64,000 nucleotides of DNA from JAEUJM01 sp964635055 (GCA_964635055.1 CAZWMT010000004.1:124001-188000); one strand, 5' to 3'; counted from the stretch's first letter, positions 8,031-17,312 are shown. Numbers and translations: made by a program. Notes: generated from the sequence alone by a model not told the origin.

Positions 8031-9554
8031 TCAGTCCAGCTCGGCGCTGATCAGCCGCCAGAGCTCCTCCCCCACCACCTGGGCGCCCCGCTCGTTGGTC
8101 AGCACGCCATCGAGGTAGACCGCACCGGGCTCGGCGTCGAGGGATGCGCTGAGGTCGACCGCTCCGTCCGGTCCCTGGTCCGACGCACCCGCCACCCGGC
8201 GGTACGCCCCGCCGTCCCCGGCCACCCCCCGCGCCGCCTGCCAGGTGAACAGGGTGTCGACGCCGTGCTCCCCGGCAGCGAACGCGGCGAGGTCCACGCT
8301 GCGGCCGTGCAGGTCGGCCACGCGCTCGTCCAGCCCCGGCTCGTCGGCGGCCGCGGCCTGGTAGCCGAACACGCTCTGGAGGCGGTCGAGCAGGCGGTTC
8401 ACCACACTGGTCTCCCGGTAGTCTTCCCACCATCCCTGGGCCTGCTCGCGGGCGCTGTCGCGACCGGTGAGGGCCTCGGTCACGCCCCGGACGTTGTAGT
8501 GCGTGGGGTCGCGGCTCGGGTCCTCGAGCTGCACCGCCACGTCGGCGGCACCGTCGTAGAACACGACCAGGTCGGGCGCGGGCCGCACGGCCAGCTCCTG
8601 CTCGAGCAGCAGCGCCGCCTGCCAGCTGGTGTAGCCGGGCTGGCCGAGGTTCACGGCGCGGATCGGCGTGCCCGCATCCTCGGCCGCCCGCGCCACCTCA
8701 GACGGGACCGTGTGGAGGTCGCGCTGGCCCTCACCCCACAGCGCGGCGCCGCCGAGGAACCACACCTCGGGCGCGTCGGCGGGCAGGTCGTCGGGCTCGT
8801 AGGAGCGTCGCACCGCGCCCTGCGCCTGTATGTAGCGCCCGTCGGTGCCCGCGACGCGACTCAGGATGTACGGGTGGAACTCGTAGTCGAGCGCCCGGAA
8901 CTCCCGCCAGTAGTCGCGGGCCCACCCGTCGCCGGCCATCGCTGGCGATGCCGCCAGCTCGCGGGCGGTCTGCTCGGAGACCGCGGCCGCGACGGGCATG
9001 TCGTGGCTGCCGAACCACTCGTCCCAGGTCCAGCCCAGCGCGTAGTTGAGCGCCAGCGCGATCACCACCCACCCGACCACCCGCACGGACAGGTAGGCCA
9101 CCCGGAACACCGGCCCGCGCGCCGTGCGCTCGTCCTCGCGGGCGTACGGACGCCGGGACGTGGGTGCAGGGCCGTGCGACCGCCGGGCCCAGTGCCCGGC
9201 CGCGTGTGCACGCCGCCCCGGGGTGAGCGGGTCGCGACCGAGCATCCTGGCCAGCACCGAGAGCGGCAGGAACACCACTGCCTCGACGATGCCCAGGAGG
9301 ACAGCGGTGAGCCCGTGGCCCACGGCCCGCCCCACCGCGGCGAGCACGGCCTCGATCCGCGCGGCCAGTGTGGGCCGGAGCGCGGTGGCCACGGCCAACA
9401 GCACCGCCACGACCCCGACCGCGACCGCGACCCTGCGCAGGCCGATCCACCAGAGCAGCGCGGCGACGGCGAACGGGGCGACCACGCGCAGCCGCGCTCG
9501 CCACGGGCGCGCCGGGCGCGGCGCGGTCGGAGCGACCTCGTCCCAACCGGTCAC
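8031..9554 (-). CDS. Membrane-anchored SGNH-fold protein, catalytically degenerate
   Basis: A 507-residue protein starting at a GTG that overlaps the upstream gene's stop (GTGA). Its N-terminal third has several hydrophobic segments; the rest is an SGNH-hydrolase-like domain expected outside the membrane. The fold markers are conserved against four paralogues in this window (VWFLGG, GEGQRD, HTVPSEVAR, VVFYDG). The active site is gone: the nucleophile block GGSTL is GGAAL (Ala at residue 270), the GxN asparagine is Ala337, and the catalytic histidine of HTNE is Leu485. It is probably a structural or binding partner of the active copies rather than an esterase. Last gene of a three-gene minus-strand operon. 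Confidence 0.9.
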   Translation of the reverse strand: MTGWDEVAPTAPRPARPWRARLRVVAPFAVAALLWWIGLRRVAVAVGVVAVLLAVATALRPTLAARIEAVLAAVGRAVGHGLTAVLLGIVEAVVFLPLSVLARMLGRDPLTPGRRAHAAGHWARRSHGPAPTSRRPYAREDERTARGPVFRVAYLSVRVVGWVVIALALNYALGWTWDEWFGSHDMPVAAAVSEQTARELAASPAMAGDGWARDYWREFRALDYEFHPYILSRVAGTDGRYIQAQGAVRRSYEPDDLPADAPEVWFLGGAALWGEGQRDLHTVPSEVARAAEDAGTPIRAVNLGQPGYTSWQAALLLEQELAVRPAPDLVVFYDGAADVAVQLEDPSRDPTHYNVRGVTEALTGRDSAREQAQGWWEDYRETSVVNRLLDRLQSVFGYQAAAADEPGLDERVADLHGRSVDLAAFAAGEHGVDTLFTWQAARGVAGDGGAYRRVAGASDQGPDGAVDLSASLDAEPGAVYLDGVLTNERGAQVVGEELWRLISAELD

Positions 9555-10909
9555 GGCTCGCTCACCTCCGCCAGCCTGCGGGCTACGTAGGGCCACATGG
9601 CCTCGGCCACGAGCCGGGCGCCGAGCTCGTTCGTGTGGATCCCGTCGATGAAGACGGGTGACGGCGGGTCGTCGAGCGCGTCGGAGATGTCGATCCCGCC
9701 ACCCACGTCGGCGACGCGGTCGGTCAGCTCGTCGTAGGGCAGCCACTCGCCGGTCGGTTGCCAGAACACGATCGGCGCCATCCCGTGCTCCCCGGCCACG
9801 TGGTGCAGGAGCGCCATGGTGCGACGGTAGATGGCGTCGGCGTTGTCGACCGCCGCGGCCATCTCCTCGGGAGGCGGCTGGTAGTACGGCTCGTCGGCCC
9901 CCGCCGGTTGGATCGCCCCGAGCTGCCGAATGCCGTGGAGCAGCTTGTGGACCGCGCTGGTCTGCACGTAGTCGCGCCGAACGGACGGCTCGCCGGCATC
10001 GACCTGCCCGGGCAGCGGCGGCGCCAGACCGAACGCGTCGCCGATGACGGCGAGCTGGAAGATCGTCGGCTGGCGGCTCAGGTTCTCGGGCGCCTCCGTC
10101 TGCGTCGAGAGCTCGTTGAACCCGTGGTAGAAGACCACCAGGTCCGGGGGCGAGCGGTCGGTCAGCTCACGCTCGAAGACCAGGAGCTCCTGGAACGCCG
10201 AGTAGCCCCGGATGCCGAAGTTGACCACGCGCACGGGGGTCCCGGCGGCCTCGGCCAGGCGCGCCACCTCCGACGGGATGGTGTGGCGGTCACGTTGCCC
10301 CTCGCCCCAGAGCGTCGAGCCACCGAAGAACCACACCACGGGCAGGTCGTGCCCGTCGGCTCCCGAGGGTTCGTAGGAGGCGCGGATCCCGTGCGCGGAG
10401 TTCACGTAGCGGCCGTGCACCGGCGCCTCCCGCTGGCCGACGTAGGGCACGTAGGTCCAACTCATGGCGGTGAGCTCGGCGAAGTAGCGCTCGGCCCACG
10501 GCGAGCCGGCCATCGCCGGGAGATCCACGCGCGGGTCGTCGGTCGGCGGCAGGTCGGTCGAGGCCAGTTCGACCGTGTCGACGGGCCGGTCCGGCTCGGT
10601 CACCCGGTCCCACAGGGCACCCGCGGCCCAGTCGACGGCCACGAGGAGCACCGCGCACCCGACCGTCGCCGGAACCATGTGCAGCACGACGGCGCGCACG
10701 CCCCGCCCGACCACGCGCAGGGCCCTTCCGGTGCGCTCGGCGACCACACGGACCGAGAGCGCCTCCCGGGCCCGTCCGGCGGGCTCGAGCGCCCGGCTCA
10801 CCTGACGGTGGAGGCGCGCGACGGTCGCGGGCCGCCGCGCCCAGAGCCACCACACCTGGCCGAGCACGACCCCGGCCAGGACGAGGGCGAGGGCGACGAA
10901 CGATGTCAC
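9551..10909 (-). CDS. Membrane-anchored SGNH/GDSL hydrolase
   Basis: A 452-residue protein from a GTG overlapping the upstream stop (GTGA). Hydrophobic segments at the N-terminus and near residues 70-90 are followed by an extracytoplasmic SGNH domain. All catalytic blocks are present: FFGGSTLWGEGQRD (Ser), VVFYHGFNEL (Gly and Asn) and IDGIHTNELGA (Asp/His). The domain resembles SGNH proteins that act on acyl groups of surface polysaccharides, such as AlgX/AlgJ-like or O-acetyl esterase proteins. The exact reaction, hydrolysis or acyl transfer, cannot be told. Confidence 0.88.
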   Translation of the reverse strand: MTSFVALALVLAGVVLGQVWWLWARRPATVARLHRQVSRALEPAGRAREALSVRVVAERTGRALRVVGRGVRAVVLHMVPATVGCAVLLVAVDWAAGALWDRVTEPDRPVDTVELASTDLPPTDDPRVDLPAMAGSPWAERYFAELTAMSWTYVPYVGQREAPVHGRYVNSAHGIRASYEPSGADGHDLPVVWFFGGSTLWGEGQRDRHTIPSEVARLAEAAGTPVRVVNFGIRGYSAFQELLVFERELTDRSPPDLVVFYHGFNELSTQTEAPENLSRQPTIFQLAVIGDAFGLAPPLPGQVDAGEPSVRRDYVQTSAVHKLLHGIRQLGAIQPAGADEPYYQPPPEEMAAAVDNADAIYRRTMALLHHVAGEHGMAPIVFWQPTGEWLPYDELTDRVADVGGGIDISDALDDPPSPVFIDGIHTNELGARLVAEAMWPYVARRLAEVSEP

Positions 10910-12327
10910 GGTCCGGATGCCCCGTCGACCATCGGGGCGAGGTGCTCCCAGATGGCGTCGGCCGACAGGCGGGCGCCGAGCTCGTTGGTGTGGACCGCGT
11001 CGATGTAGATCGGTCCGGGCGGGTGCGCGAGCGCGTCGGAGATGTCGATCCCCCCGCCGATCGTGGCCATCCGCTCGCTGTCGGCGTAGTACTGGCTCGA
11101 CACCTCCTCGGTGCCGGCGGGCTGCCAGAAGATCGCGGTGGGCACGTCGTGGTCCCGGGCCTCGTGGCGGATCAGCGCGACGCTGCGCCGGTAGATCTGC
11201 TCGCTCTCCGCGGTGGCCCGTTCGAGCGCGGCCGGCGTGGGCTGGTACGGCGGCTCCTCGGCGCCCGCCGGGGCGGCGACGAGGCCCCCGCCGGCCCGGA
11301 GGAGACGGGTCGCCACGCTCGTGCGCAGGTACGCCTCCCGCACCGACGGCTCGGGAGGCGGTTGCTGGCCGGGCAGGGGTGGGGCGCGGTGGAACGCGTC
11401 GGCGGTCACGTCGATCTGGAAGATCGACGGCTGCGAGCCCATGTTCGACGGCGACTCCAACAAGCTGTAGACCTCGTTGATGCCGTGGTAGAAGACCACC
11501 AGGTCCGGCGGGTCACGCCGGGCCAGGGCCTGCTCGAACACCAGGAACTCCTGGAAGGCCGTGTAGCCCCGCACCCCGAAGTTCGACACCCGTAGGGTCA
11601 CGCCGTCGGCCTCGGCCAGGCGGGCCACCTCCGAGGGGATCGTGTGACCGTCGCGCTGACCCTCGCCCCACAGGGTGGAGCCGCCGAAGAACCAGACGTC
11701 GACCGCGCCGGCACCCTCGGCCCCCGGCGGTTCGTACGACGCCCGGACGCCGTCGACCGAGTTGATGTAGCGGCCGTGCACGGCCACCTCGCGGGGCCCG
11801 ACGTAGGGCACGTAGGTGAAGGGCACCGCCGCGAGCTCGGCGAAGTAGCGCTCCGCCCAGGGCGACCCGGCCATCGCCGGCGTCCCCACCCGCTCGTCGG
11901 CGGCGAGCGGGAGCTCGGCGGTGGCCAGCGTCAAGGCGTCCGGGACGTCGACGGGCGTGCCCGCCACGCGGTCCCACGCACGACCCAGGCCCCAGTCCAG
12001 GGCCACGAGCAGGGCCAGGCAGCCCACCGCGGCGGGGAGCAGGCGGGTCAGCACCACCCTCGCCGCCCGCCCCGCGGCAACCGCCGCCCGCCCGGCGGCG
12101 CCCGTCGCGTGACCCATGGCGTGGCGACCCGGCCCGGTCAGCGCTGCCGCGATGGCGGCGGCACGCTCCGGGGCCCGCGGCGACAGCCAGGCGTACTGCA
12201 GGCAGGCGGCCACCACCACCGCGGCGGGCAGCGGGCCACCCACCAGCACGGCCACCGCCACCAACGGGGCGAGCGGCAGGACCAGCCACCCCAGAGACCG
12301 GCGTCCCCCATTCTCGCGTGCCGGCAT
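10906..12327 (-). CDS. Membrane-anchored SGNH/GDSL hydrolase
   Basis: A 473-residue protein and the first gene of the minus-strand SGNH trio. The ATG at 12327 lies 7 nt below a TACTGT box; the longer upstream frame is antisense to the divergent gene. An N-terminal hydrophobic pair (WLVLPLAPLVAVAVLVGG and following) and another hydrophobic segment near residue 110 precede the SGNH domain. That domain has intact FFGGSTLWGEG, VVFYHGINEV and DAVHTNELGA blocks. Closely similar to the next gene in the operon, so a tandem duplicate. Likely an extracytoplasmic acyl esterase or transferase acting on the glycan. Confidence 0.88.
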   Translation of the reverse strand: MPARENGGRRSLGWLVLPLAPLVAVAVLVGGPLPAAVVVAACLQYAWLSPRAPERAAAIAAALTGPGRHAMGHATGAAGRAAVAAGRAARVVLTRLLPAAVGCLALLVALDWGLGRAWDRVAGTPVDVPDALTLATAELPLAADERVGTPAMAGSPWAERYFAELAAVPFTYVPYVGPREVAVHGRYINSVDGVRASYEPPGAEGAGAVDVWFFGGSTLWGEGQRDGHTIPSEVARLAEADGVTLRVSNFGVRGYTAFQEFLVFEQALARRDPPDLVVFYHGINEVYSLLESPSNMGSQPSIFQIDVTADAFHRAPPLPGQQPPPEPSVREAYLRTSVATRLLRAGGGLVAAPAGAEEPPYQPTPAALERATAESEQIYRRSVALIRHEARDHDVPTAIFWQPAGTEEVSSQYYADSERMATIGGGIDISDALAHPPGPIYIDAVHTNELGARLSADAIWEHLAPMVDGASGP

Positions 12328-12334
12328 CAGCGCC

Positions 12335-12340
12335 ACAGTA
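12335..12340 (-). promoter_or_regulatory. putative -10 box TACTGT (minus strand)
   Basis: TANNNT hexamer 7 nt upstream of the ATG at 12327, consistent with a leaderless SGNH operon transcript. Confidence 0.45.
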
Positions 12341-12422
12341 GCGATGGCCTCTTCGGGCCCGACCGCGCCCACCGACGGCAGCCGGTGGCCCGGGTGCGCC
12401 CCTTTGCGCGGGACTCGGCCTC

Positions 12423-12428
12423 TAGTGT
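12423..12428 (+). promoter_or_regulatory. putative -10 box TAGTGT (plus strand)
   Basis: TANNNT hexamer 8 nt upstream of the ATG at 12437. With the minus-strand box at 12335-12340 it makes a compact divergent promoter. Confidence 0.45.
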
Positions 12429-12436
12429 CTCCCGCG

Positions 12437-13942
12437 ATGGCGCTCGACCGCTCGGTCCCGGCACGAGACGCCGGTTCAGGCGACCCATCAGGGCACTGGC
12501 ACGAGACCACCCCACCCCGCTGGGTCGACGCCCGGGCGCCGGCCACGGTCTGGCGCGGCCTGGTCGTCGCCCTCGTGCTCGCCGCGGTGCTCGGCTCCTC
12601 CGGGCACGTCCCCGCCGCGGTGGGGGTGGTGCTGGCGGGCACCGCCGCCGGCCAGATGACCGCGCTGGCCTGGTCGCCCTGGCTCCGGGGCCTCGACCTC
12701 GTGGAGCGGGCGGTGGCCACCGGGCTCCGCGCCGTCTTGCTCGGGATCGTCTTCGTCGTCGTGGTCTGCCCCCTCTGGCTGCTGGCACGGTTGTTCCGGC
12801 ACGACACGCTCGCCGTCACCACGCGCACCGGCGGTCGCCCGCCGGCACCGAGGCGGCCGTTCGCCCGCGAGCGCTCGAGCCTCACCGTCCGCCGGCGGCT
12901 CGTGGTGCCCGCAGTCGTGGGCACCGTGCTCGCGATCGCGATCGCGGGCGCGTCCCTGGTGACCTCGACCGCCGGGAACGACGAGCCCCGCCGTACCGCA
13001 CTCACCCGACCGCACTCCCTCATCGCCCACGAGGGCCTCTCGTGGGCCCCGGCCCTCTTCGCCGAGGAGTCGGAGTTGCGCAACCTGTACGACCCGTACC
13101 TGACCGTGCGACAGGACGACCACCAGGGCCGGTACATCAACATCGTCCGGGGAGTGCGCCAGAGCTACCGCGCCGCGACCGCGCCGGGCGGCGACGCGCT
13201 CGACGTGTGGTTCTTCGGTGGATCCACGCTGTTCGGCGTGGGGCAGCGCGACGACCACACCATCCCGTCGGAGATCGTCAGGCTGGCCGAGCGCGACGGC
13301 CTCGCCATCCGCGCCTGGAACTTCGGCATGTCGACCTACGTCAACTGGCAGGAGACCGTGCTGTTGCTCGAGCTCCTCCAGGAGCGCCCGCCGCCCGACC
13401 TGGTCGTGTTCTACGACGGCGCCAACGACGCCACGGTGTACGTCCGTGACGGCACCCGGTGGCCGAGCACGTTCTTCGCGCCCGACATCGAACGGGCACT
13501 GATCGACGATCATGCGCTCGTCTCCGAGCCGGCCTCGGTACCCGACCGGCGCACGGAGGTCAGGCGCGTGCGCGACTTCCTGCGCGCCCTCGCCGCGGGG
13601 GCGCGCACCGCGGACAGCGCCGCCGCCGCGTTCGGCGTGCCGGTGCGCCACTTCCTCCAGCCGGTGCTCGGGACGAAGCGCCCGCTCACCAGCCACGACG
13701 AGGACGCCTACGACGTGATGCGGGCGGAGCCCCGATTCGACCAGGCCCGGTGGGACGTGATCCGGGCCGAGCCGCTGCCCGAGGGCCTCATCGACGTCAC
13801 CGACGCGCTCGACGGCGTCACCGACCCGGTGTACTTCGACCAGGTGCACACCAACGAGCTCGGTGCGGCTGCGGTCGCCCGCGCCATGTACGTGCACCTG
13901 CGGCCCGTCCTGGAGCGGCTCGGGGCGCCGGCTCCCGGGTAG
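12437..13942 (+). CDS. Membrane-anchored SGNH/GDSL hydrolase
   Basis: A 501-residue protein, divergent from the SGNH trio. The N-terminal ~190 residues include several hydrophobic segments, one with LLGIVFVVVVCPLWLLARLF, and a basic RRPFARERS stretch. The SGNH domain is intact: FFGGSTLFGVGQRD, VVFYDGANDA and FDQVHTNELGA. The ATG at 12437 is supported by the -10 box 8 nt upstream. It differs from the trio by having DGAND rather than HGxNE in the third block, as does the copy at 20145. Likely acts on acyl groups at the cell surface. Confidence 0.88.
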   Translation: MALDRSVPARDAGSGDPSGHWHETTPPRWVDARAPATVWRGLVVALVLAAVLGSSGHVPAAVGVVLAGTAAGQMTALAWSPWLRGLDLVERAVATGLRAVLLGIVFVVVVCPLWLLARLFRHDTLAVTTRTGGRPPAPRRPFARERSSLTVRRRLVVPAVVGTVLAIAIAGASLVTSTAGNDEPRRTALTRPHSLIAHEGLSWAPALFAEESELRNLYDPYLTVRQDDHQGRYINIVRGVRQSYRAATAPGGDALDVWFFGGSTLFGVGQRDDHTIPSEIVRLAERDGLAIRAWNFGMSTYVNWQETVLLLELLQERPPPDLVVFYDGANDATVYVRDGTRWPSTFFAPDIERALIDDHALVSEPASVPDRRTEVRRVRDFLRALAAGARTADSAAAAFGVPVRHFLQPVLGTKRPLTSHDEDAYDVMRAEPRFDQARWDVIRAEPLPEGLIDVTDALDGVTDPVYFDQVHTNELGAAAVARAMYVHLRPVLERLGAPAPG

Positions 13943-13965
13943 CGAGCGCCCGTCGGCAACTGGCG

Positions 13966-13983
13966 CGGGGCGGCCCCGCCCCG
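13966..13983 (+). terminator. GC hairpin after the SGNH gene
   Basis: CGGGGC and GCCCCG arms of 6 bp around a 6-nt loop, starting 23 nt after the stop. There is no T tract, so termination activity is only suggested. Confidence 0.3.
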
Positions 13984-14005
13984 ACCGGAGGGGCGACCGG
14001 TCACG

Positions 14006-14011
14006 TACCAT
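14006..14011 (+). promoter_or_regulatory. putative -10 box TACCAT
   Basis: TANNNT hexamer 32 nt upstream of the GTG at 14044. The short leader contains a GAGAG sequence usable as a ribosome-binding site. Confidence 0.3.
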
Positions 14012-14043
14012 CGCAGCGACGCCGAAACGAGAGTTGGACACCC

Positions 14044-15711
14044 GTGCAGGTCACCTTGTTGCAGTGCCCCGCCAACAACCCCGACAGCCCGCCGTACGCG
14101 TTCGCGCTGTTGAACGCGGCGCTGAAGCAGCACGGCCACGAGCCCCACGTCTTCGACCTGAACATCGCGCTCTACCACCAGGCCAGGGCCCTCAGCGACG
14201 ACAACGCCTGGGCCACCGGGCACAGCCAGGAGTCGCCCATCGAGTACTGGATCAACGAGGAGTTCAGCCACGCCAGCCTCGCGCCCCACACCGACTTCAT
14301 CGACGAGTACCTCGACCGCGTCCTCGAGGTGCCCTCCCCGCTGATCGGCTTCTCGATCCACACCAGCTCGTACTGGCCCACGGTCGAGATCGCGGCCCGC
14401 CTGAAGGCCAAGGACCCGAGCCGACTGGTGATCGTGGGTGGGCCGTACTGCTTCTTGAACCACGAGGGCGACCGGATGCTCGAACTGCACGACTTCATCG
14501 ACATGGTGTGCTTCCTCGAGGCCGAACGCAGCTTCCCCGAGCTGGTCGACCGCCTCGAGCGGGGCGACGACCCCACCGACTTGCACGGCTACGGGTTCCG
14601 CCTGCCCGACGGCGGGATCCGCAACAACGTCATCGACACCATCCACCGCAAGGAGCCCGAGGGCACCCTGATCGAGGACCTCGACACCATCCCGTACGCC
14701 GACTGGTCGTGCTACGACATCGACGACTACGAGGAGAAGTACCTCCCGATCATCACCAGCCGCGGCTGCATCCGCCGGTGCACGTTCTGCAGCGAGGCCC
14801 CGATCTGGGGGCGGTTCCGCTACCGCAGCGCGGCGAACATCGCCGACGAGATGCTCCTGCAGTCGAGCGCGTACCCGCAGGTCCGCACGTTCTGGTTCAT
14901 GGACTCGCTGGTCAACGGCAACATCGAGATGCTGGGCGAGCTGTGCGACCTGCTCATCGCTGCGGGGTCGGCCGGCCCCGACGGCAAGGAGCGGGGCGAC
15001 GGGCGGTTCGGGTGGACGGGCCAGTTCCTCGTCCGCAAGCAGATGACCGAGGCGCTGTGGGAGAAGGTGTCGCTCGCGGGCGGGCAGTGGTTCGCGTGCG
15101 GGCTCGAGAACGGCAGCGACCGCATCCTGCGCATGATGCGCAAGGGCTACGACCGCGAGACGGCCAAGGAGGTCATCCGCCGCGCCCATCGCGTCGACCC
15201 CGACCTGATCAGCGTCGCGATGTTCGTCGTGGGCCACCCGCTCGAGACCGAGGACGACTTCCGGGACACCCTCGAGATGATCGAGTTCCTCAAGGGCCTG
15301 GGCATCTCCTCGTCGGTCAGCGTGTGCGACATCCGCAAGGGCTCACACCTCTGGTACAACCGCGACGCCTACGACATCGTCTGCCCCGTCGACGAGCGCC
15401 ATCCCGATGGCGACCCCGCGGCGTGGTACTCGAAGGACGGCACCAACAACCCCGAGTACCGCTACGGCCTGCTCGAGCGCACCAAGGAGCTGGAGGCGAC
15501 GATGCTCCACACGCTGAAGCCGGGCGAGAAGGGCCTGGTGGAAGGCGGCATGAACGTCCACCTCCACAGCCTCGACGTGCCCGAGCTCGAGCCGGTCGAG
15601 TCGATCGGTCCCGGCGACCCCGCCGCCCCCGACACCTCGTTGCTCGGGCGGGTCTCCCAGGTGATCCTCAAGCGGCGGCCCAAGCCCGACACCGAGGCCG
15701 CCCCCCGGTAG
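14044..15711 (+). CDS. B12-binding-domain radical SAM enzyme (BchE/P-methylase-like architecture)
   Basis: A 555-residue protein. Residues 1-200 resemble a cobalamin-binding Rossmann domain (VTLLQCPANNPDSPPYAFAL opening, IGFSIHTSSYWPT, VIVGGPYCF). The radical SAM core has GCIRRCTFC (Cys242, 246, 249), then an ENGSDRILRMMRKGY segment and FVVGHPLETEDDF, typical of this class. Members use methylcobalamin or only keep the fold; no DxHxxG is seen, which is common in this subgroup. The GTG at 14044 puts the start at the natural domain edge. It lacks the N-terminal ~170 residues found in the other four B12-type copies and so is a separate subfamily. Substrate unknown. Confidence 0.88.
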   Translation: MQVTLLQCPANNPDSPPYAFALLNAALKQHGHEPHVFDLNIALYHQARALSDDNAWATGHSQESPIEYWINEEFSHASLAPHTDFIDEYLDRVLEVPSPLIGFSIHTSSYWPTVEIAARLKAKDPSRLVIVGGPYCFLNHEGDRMLELHDFIDMVCFLEAERSFPELVDRLERGDDPTDLHGYGFRLPDGGIRNNVIDTIHRKEPEGTLIEDLDTIPYADWSCYDIDDYEEKYLPIITSRGCIRRCTFCSEAPIWGRFRYRSAANIADEMLLQSSAYPQVRTFWFMDSLVNGNIEMLGELCDLLIAAGSAGPDGKERGDGRFGWTGQFLVRKQMTEALWEKVSLAGGQWFACGLENGSDRILRMMRKGYDRETAKEVIRRAHRVDPDLISVAMFVVGHPLETEDDFRDTLEMIEFLKGLGISSSVSVCDIRKGSHLWYNRDAYDIVCPVDERHPDGDPAAWYSKDGTNNPEYRYGLLERTKELEATMLHTLKPGEKGLVEGGMNVHLHSLDVPELEPVESIGPGDPAAPDTSLLGRVSQVILKRRPKPDTEAAPR

Positions 15712-15760
15712 CGCTCGGGCGCAGCTCGGCCCGACCACGCGAGCGTGCCGGCCGCGCCCG

Positions 15761-17305
15761 CTACCAGTAGTACGTGTCGACGGCGAGGAGGGTGTGGACG
15801 CCGCCGGACGGCGCCGGCACCGACGCGGCCCGCAGCAACAGCCCCGACTTGTCGCGGAGGGGGGACGGCGACAACAGCAGCGTCTGGTCGACGCCCTCGG
15901 GCCCCACGAACTCGTCCACCACCCACAGGTGGGGGCCGAGGTGCTCGACCAGTGCCGTGAAGGCCTCCGCGAAGGTGCGGCCCACGACCTCGGGGGGCGG
16001 CCCCACGCCGTCCGGGACGATCCGCTCCAGCGAGGCCGCGACCACGACGTCGTCGCGTCCGGTGACGAGGTCGGCCACCGCGTCGTTGGACGACCAGGCG
16101 GCCAGCTCGTCCCGGCGCCCGGCCAGCAGCCGACCGGTGGCCGGAGGGTCGTCGGTGACCGCCGAGGCCAGTGATCGCGTGGTGACCGCGTGGTGGGTGG
16201 TGGCCGGGCCCGGCGGCTCCCAGAGCCGCAGCACCGGCCCGATCTCGCGCTGGCGGAGCTCGGCCTCGAGCCAGCCCAGCATCTTCTTCCAGGCGCTCCG
16301 GTTCACCTCGAGGTCCAGGTCGACGTCGAGCGCCGCGGTCTGGCCGTGCAGGTGATCGAGCACGTCGCGCAGCTCGGCGGTGGGGAGCCGCTGCAGGCCG
16401 TGCGCCGGGTCGAGCACCAGCTGGGGATGACCCTCGACGCCCAGCTCATCGGCCAACCGCAGCAGGCCCGCGAGCTCACGCCAGTTGTGGCGGAGCACGC
16501 AGAAGCTCAGATCGAGCCGCGTGCCGCGGGCACGGGCATGGGCCGCGAACCGCTGCAGGTTCCCGAGGGCGGCGACGTGGTCGGTCCCCACCCGGATGGC
16601 CGTGTTGGTGGCGTCGGTGACGCCGTCGATGGAGAACGTCACCTGCATGGCCAGCGCGTCGAGCACGGCCTCGACCCGGTCGTTCCAGACGGTGCCGTTG
16701 GTGGTGACCTGCGTCTGGACCCCGGCGTCGAGCTCGATCAGCAGGTCCCACACCCGGAAGTGCTCGCGCACCAGGAACGGCTCGCCGCCCCGGAACTCGG
16801 CGCGGCGCAGGTGGGGCAGGAACTCGGCCAGCTCGACGAAGAACCGGTCTCCGTACGCGGGCTCGAGCCGGGGACGGCCCTCCAGGGCCCGCAGCCGGGA
16901 CGACAGGTTGCCGCCGCACATCACACAGGCCAGGTTGCAGGTGTTGTGCAGGCCGAAGGCCATCAGCTCGGGCCATTCGGCCGACCGGGGCGCCGGGTTG
17001 TGGCGGTAGTAGGTCAGGTCCGCCTCGCCGGTGCCCAAGGCTTCGCGGTGGCGGCACGACCCGCAGCCGTAGCCGTAGTCGGAGCGGGCCATCGCGGCCC
17101 GCAGCGCCTGGGCCCGCTCGCCGTCCCATATCTGGCGGAGCGTCTCGAAGCGCACGTTGCCGAGCGGGTAGGCGGCGTTGACGCAACAGGCGTGGACGTT
17201 GCCCTCCGGGGCGAAGTCCATCACCATGAACGGCGCGGGGCACAACACCGCCCCCATGGGGACCGATCGGCGCCCGGTGGCGTCGTCGACGCTCCCCGTC
17301 ACCAT
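15761..17305 (-). CDS. N-terminal-twitch radical SAM enzyme with C-terminal extra domain
   Basis: A 514-residue protein. Auxiliary-cluster cysteines are 22, 40, 41, 81 and 84; the radical SAM motif CNLACVMC is at Cys123, 127 and 130; then RGGEPF, TTNGTVW and SIDGVTD. The ~150-residue C-terminal domain has the PAS-like segment VVGRTFAEAFTAL. The ATG at 17305 is supported by a TAGCCT box 7 nt upstream; a 186-codon upstream extension is antisense to the hydroxylase gene. Closest in style to the copy at 4765-6318 (both CVN rather than CQN after the double cysteine). It is divergent from an aspartyl-hydroxylase-like gene. Confidence 0.88.
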   Translation of the reverse strand: MVTGSVDDATGRRSVPMGAVLCPAPFMVMDFAPEGNVHACCVNAAYPLGNVRFETLRQIWDGERAQALRAAMARSDYGYGCGSCRHREALGTGEADLTYYRHNPAPRSAEWPELMAFGLHNTCNLACVMCGGNLSSRLRALEGRPRLEPAYGDRFFVELAEFLPHLRRAEFRGGEPFLVREHFRVWDLLIELDAGVQTQVTTNGTVWNDRVEAVLDALAMQVTFSIDGVTDATNTAIRVGTDHVAALGNLQRFAAHARARGTRLDLSFCVLRHNWRELAGLLRLADELGVEGHPQLVLDPAHGLQRLPTAELRDVLDHLHGQTAALDVDLDLEVNRSAWKKMLGWLEAELRQREIGPVLRLWEPPGPATTHHAVTTRSLASAVTDDPPATGRLLAGRRDELAAWSSNDAVADLVTGRDDVVVAASLERIVPDGVGPPPEVVGRTFAEAFTALVEHLGPHLWVVDEFVGPEGVDQTLLLSPSPLRDKSGLLLRAASVPAPSGGVHTLLAVDTYYW

Positions 17306-17312
17306 GGGCGCC

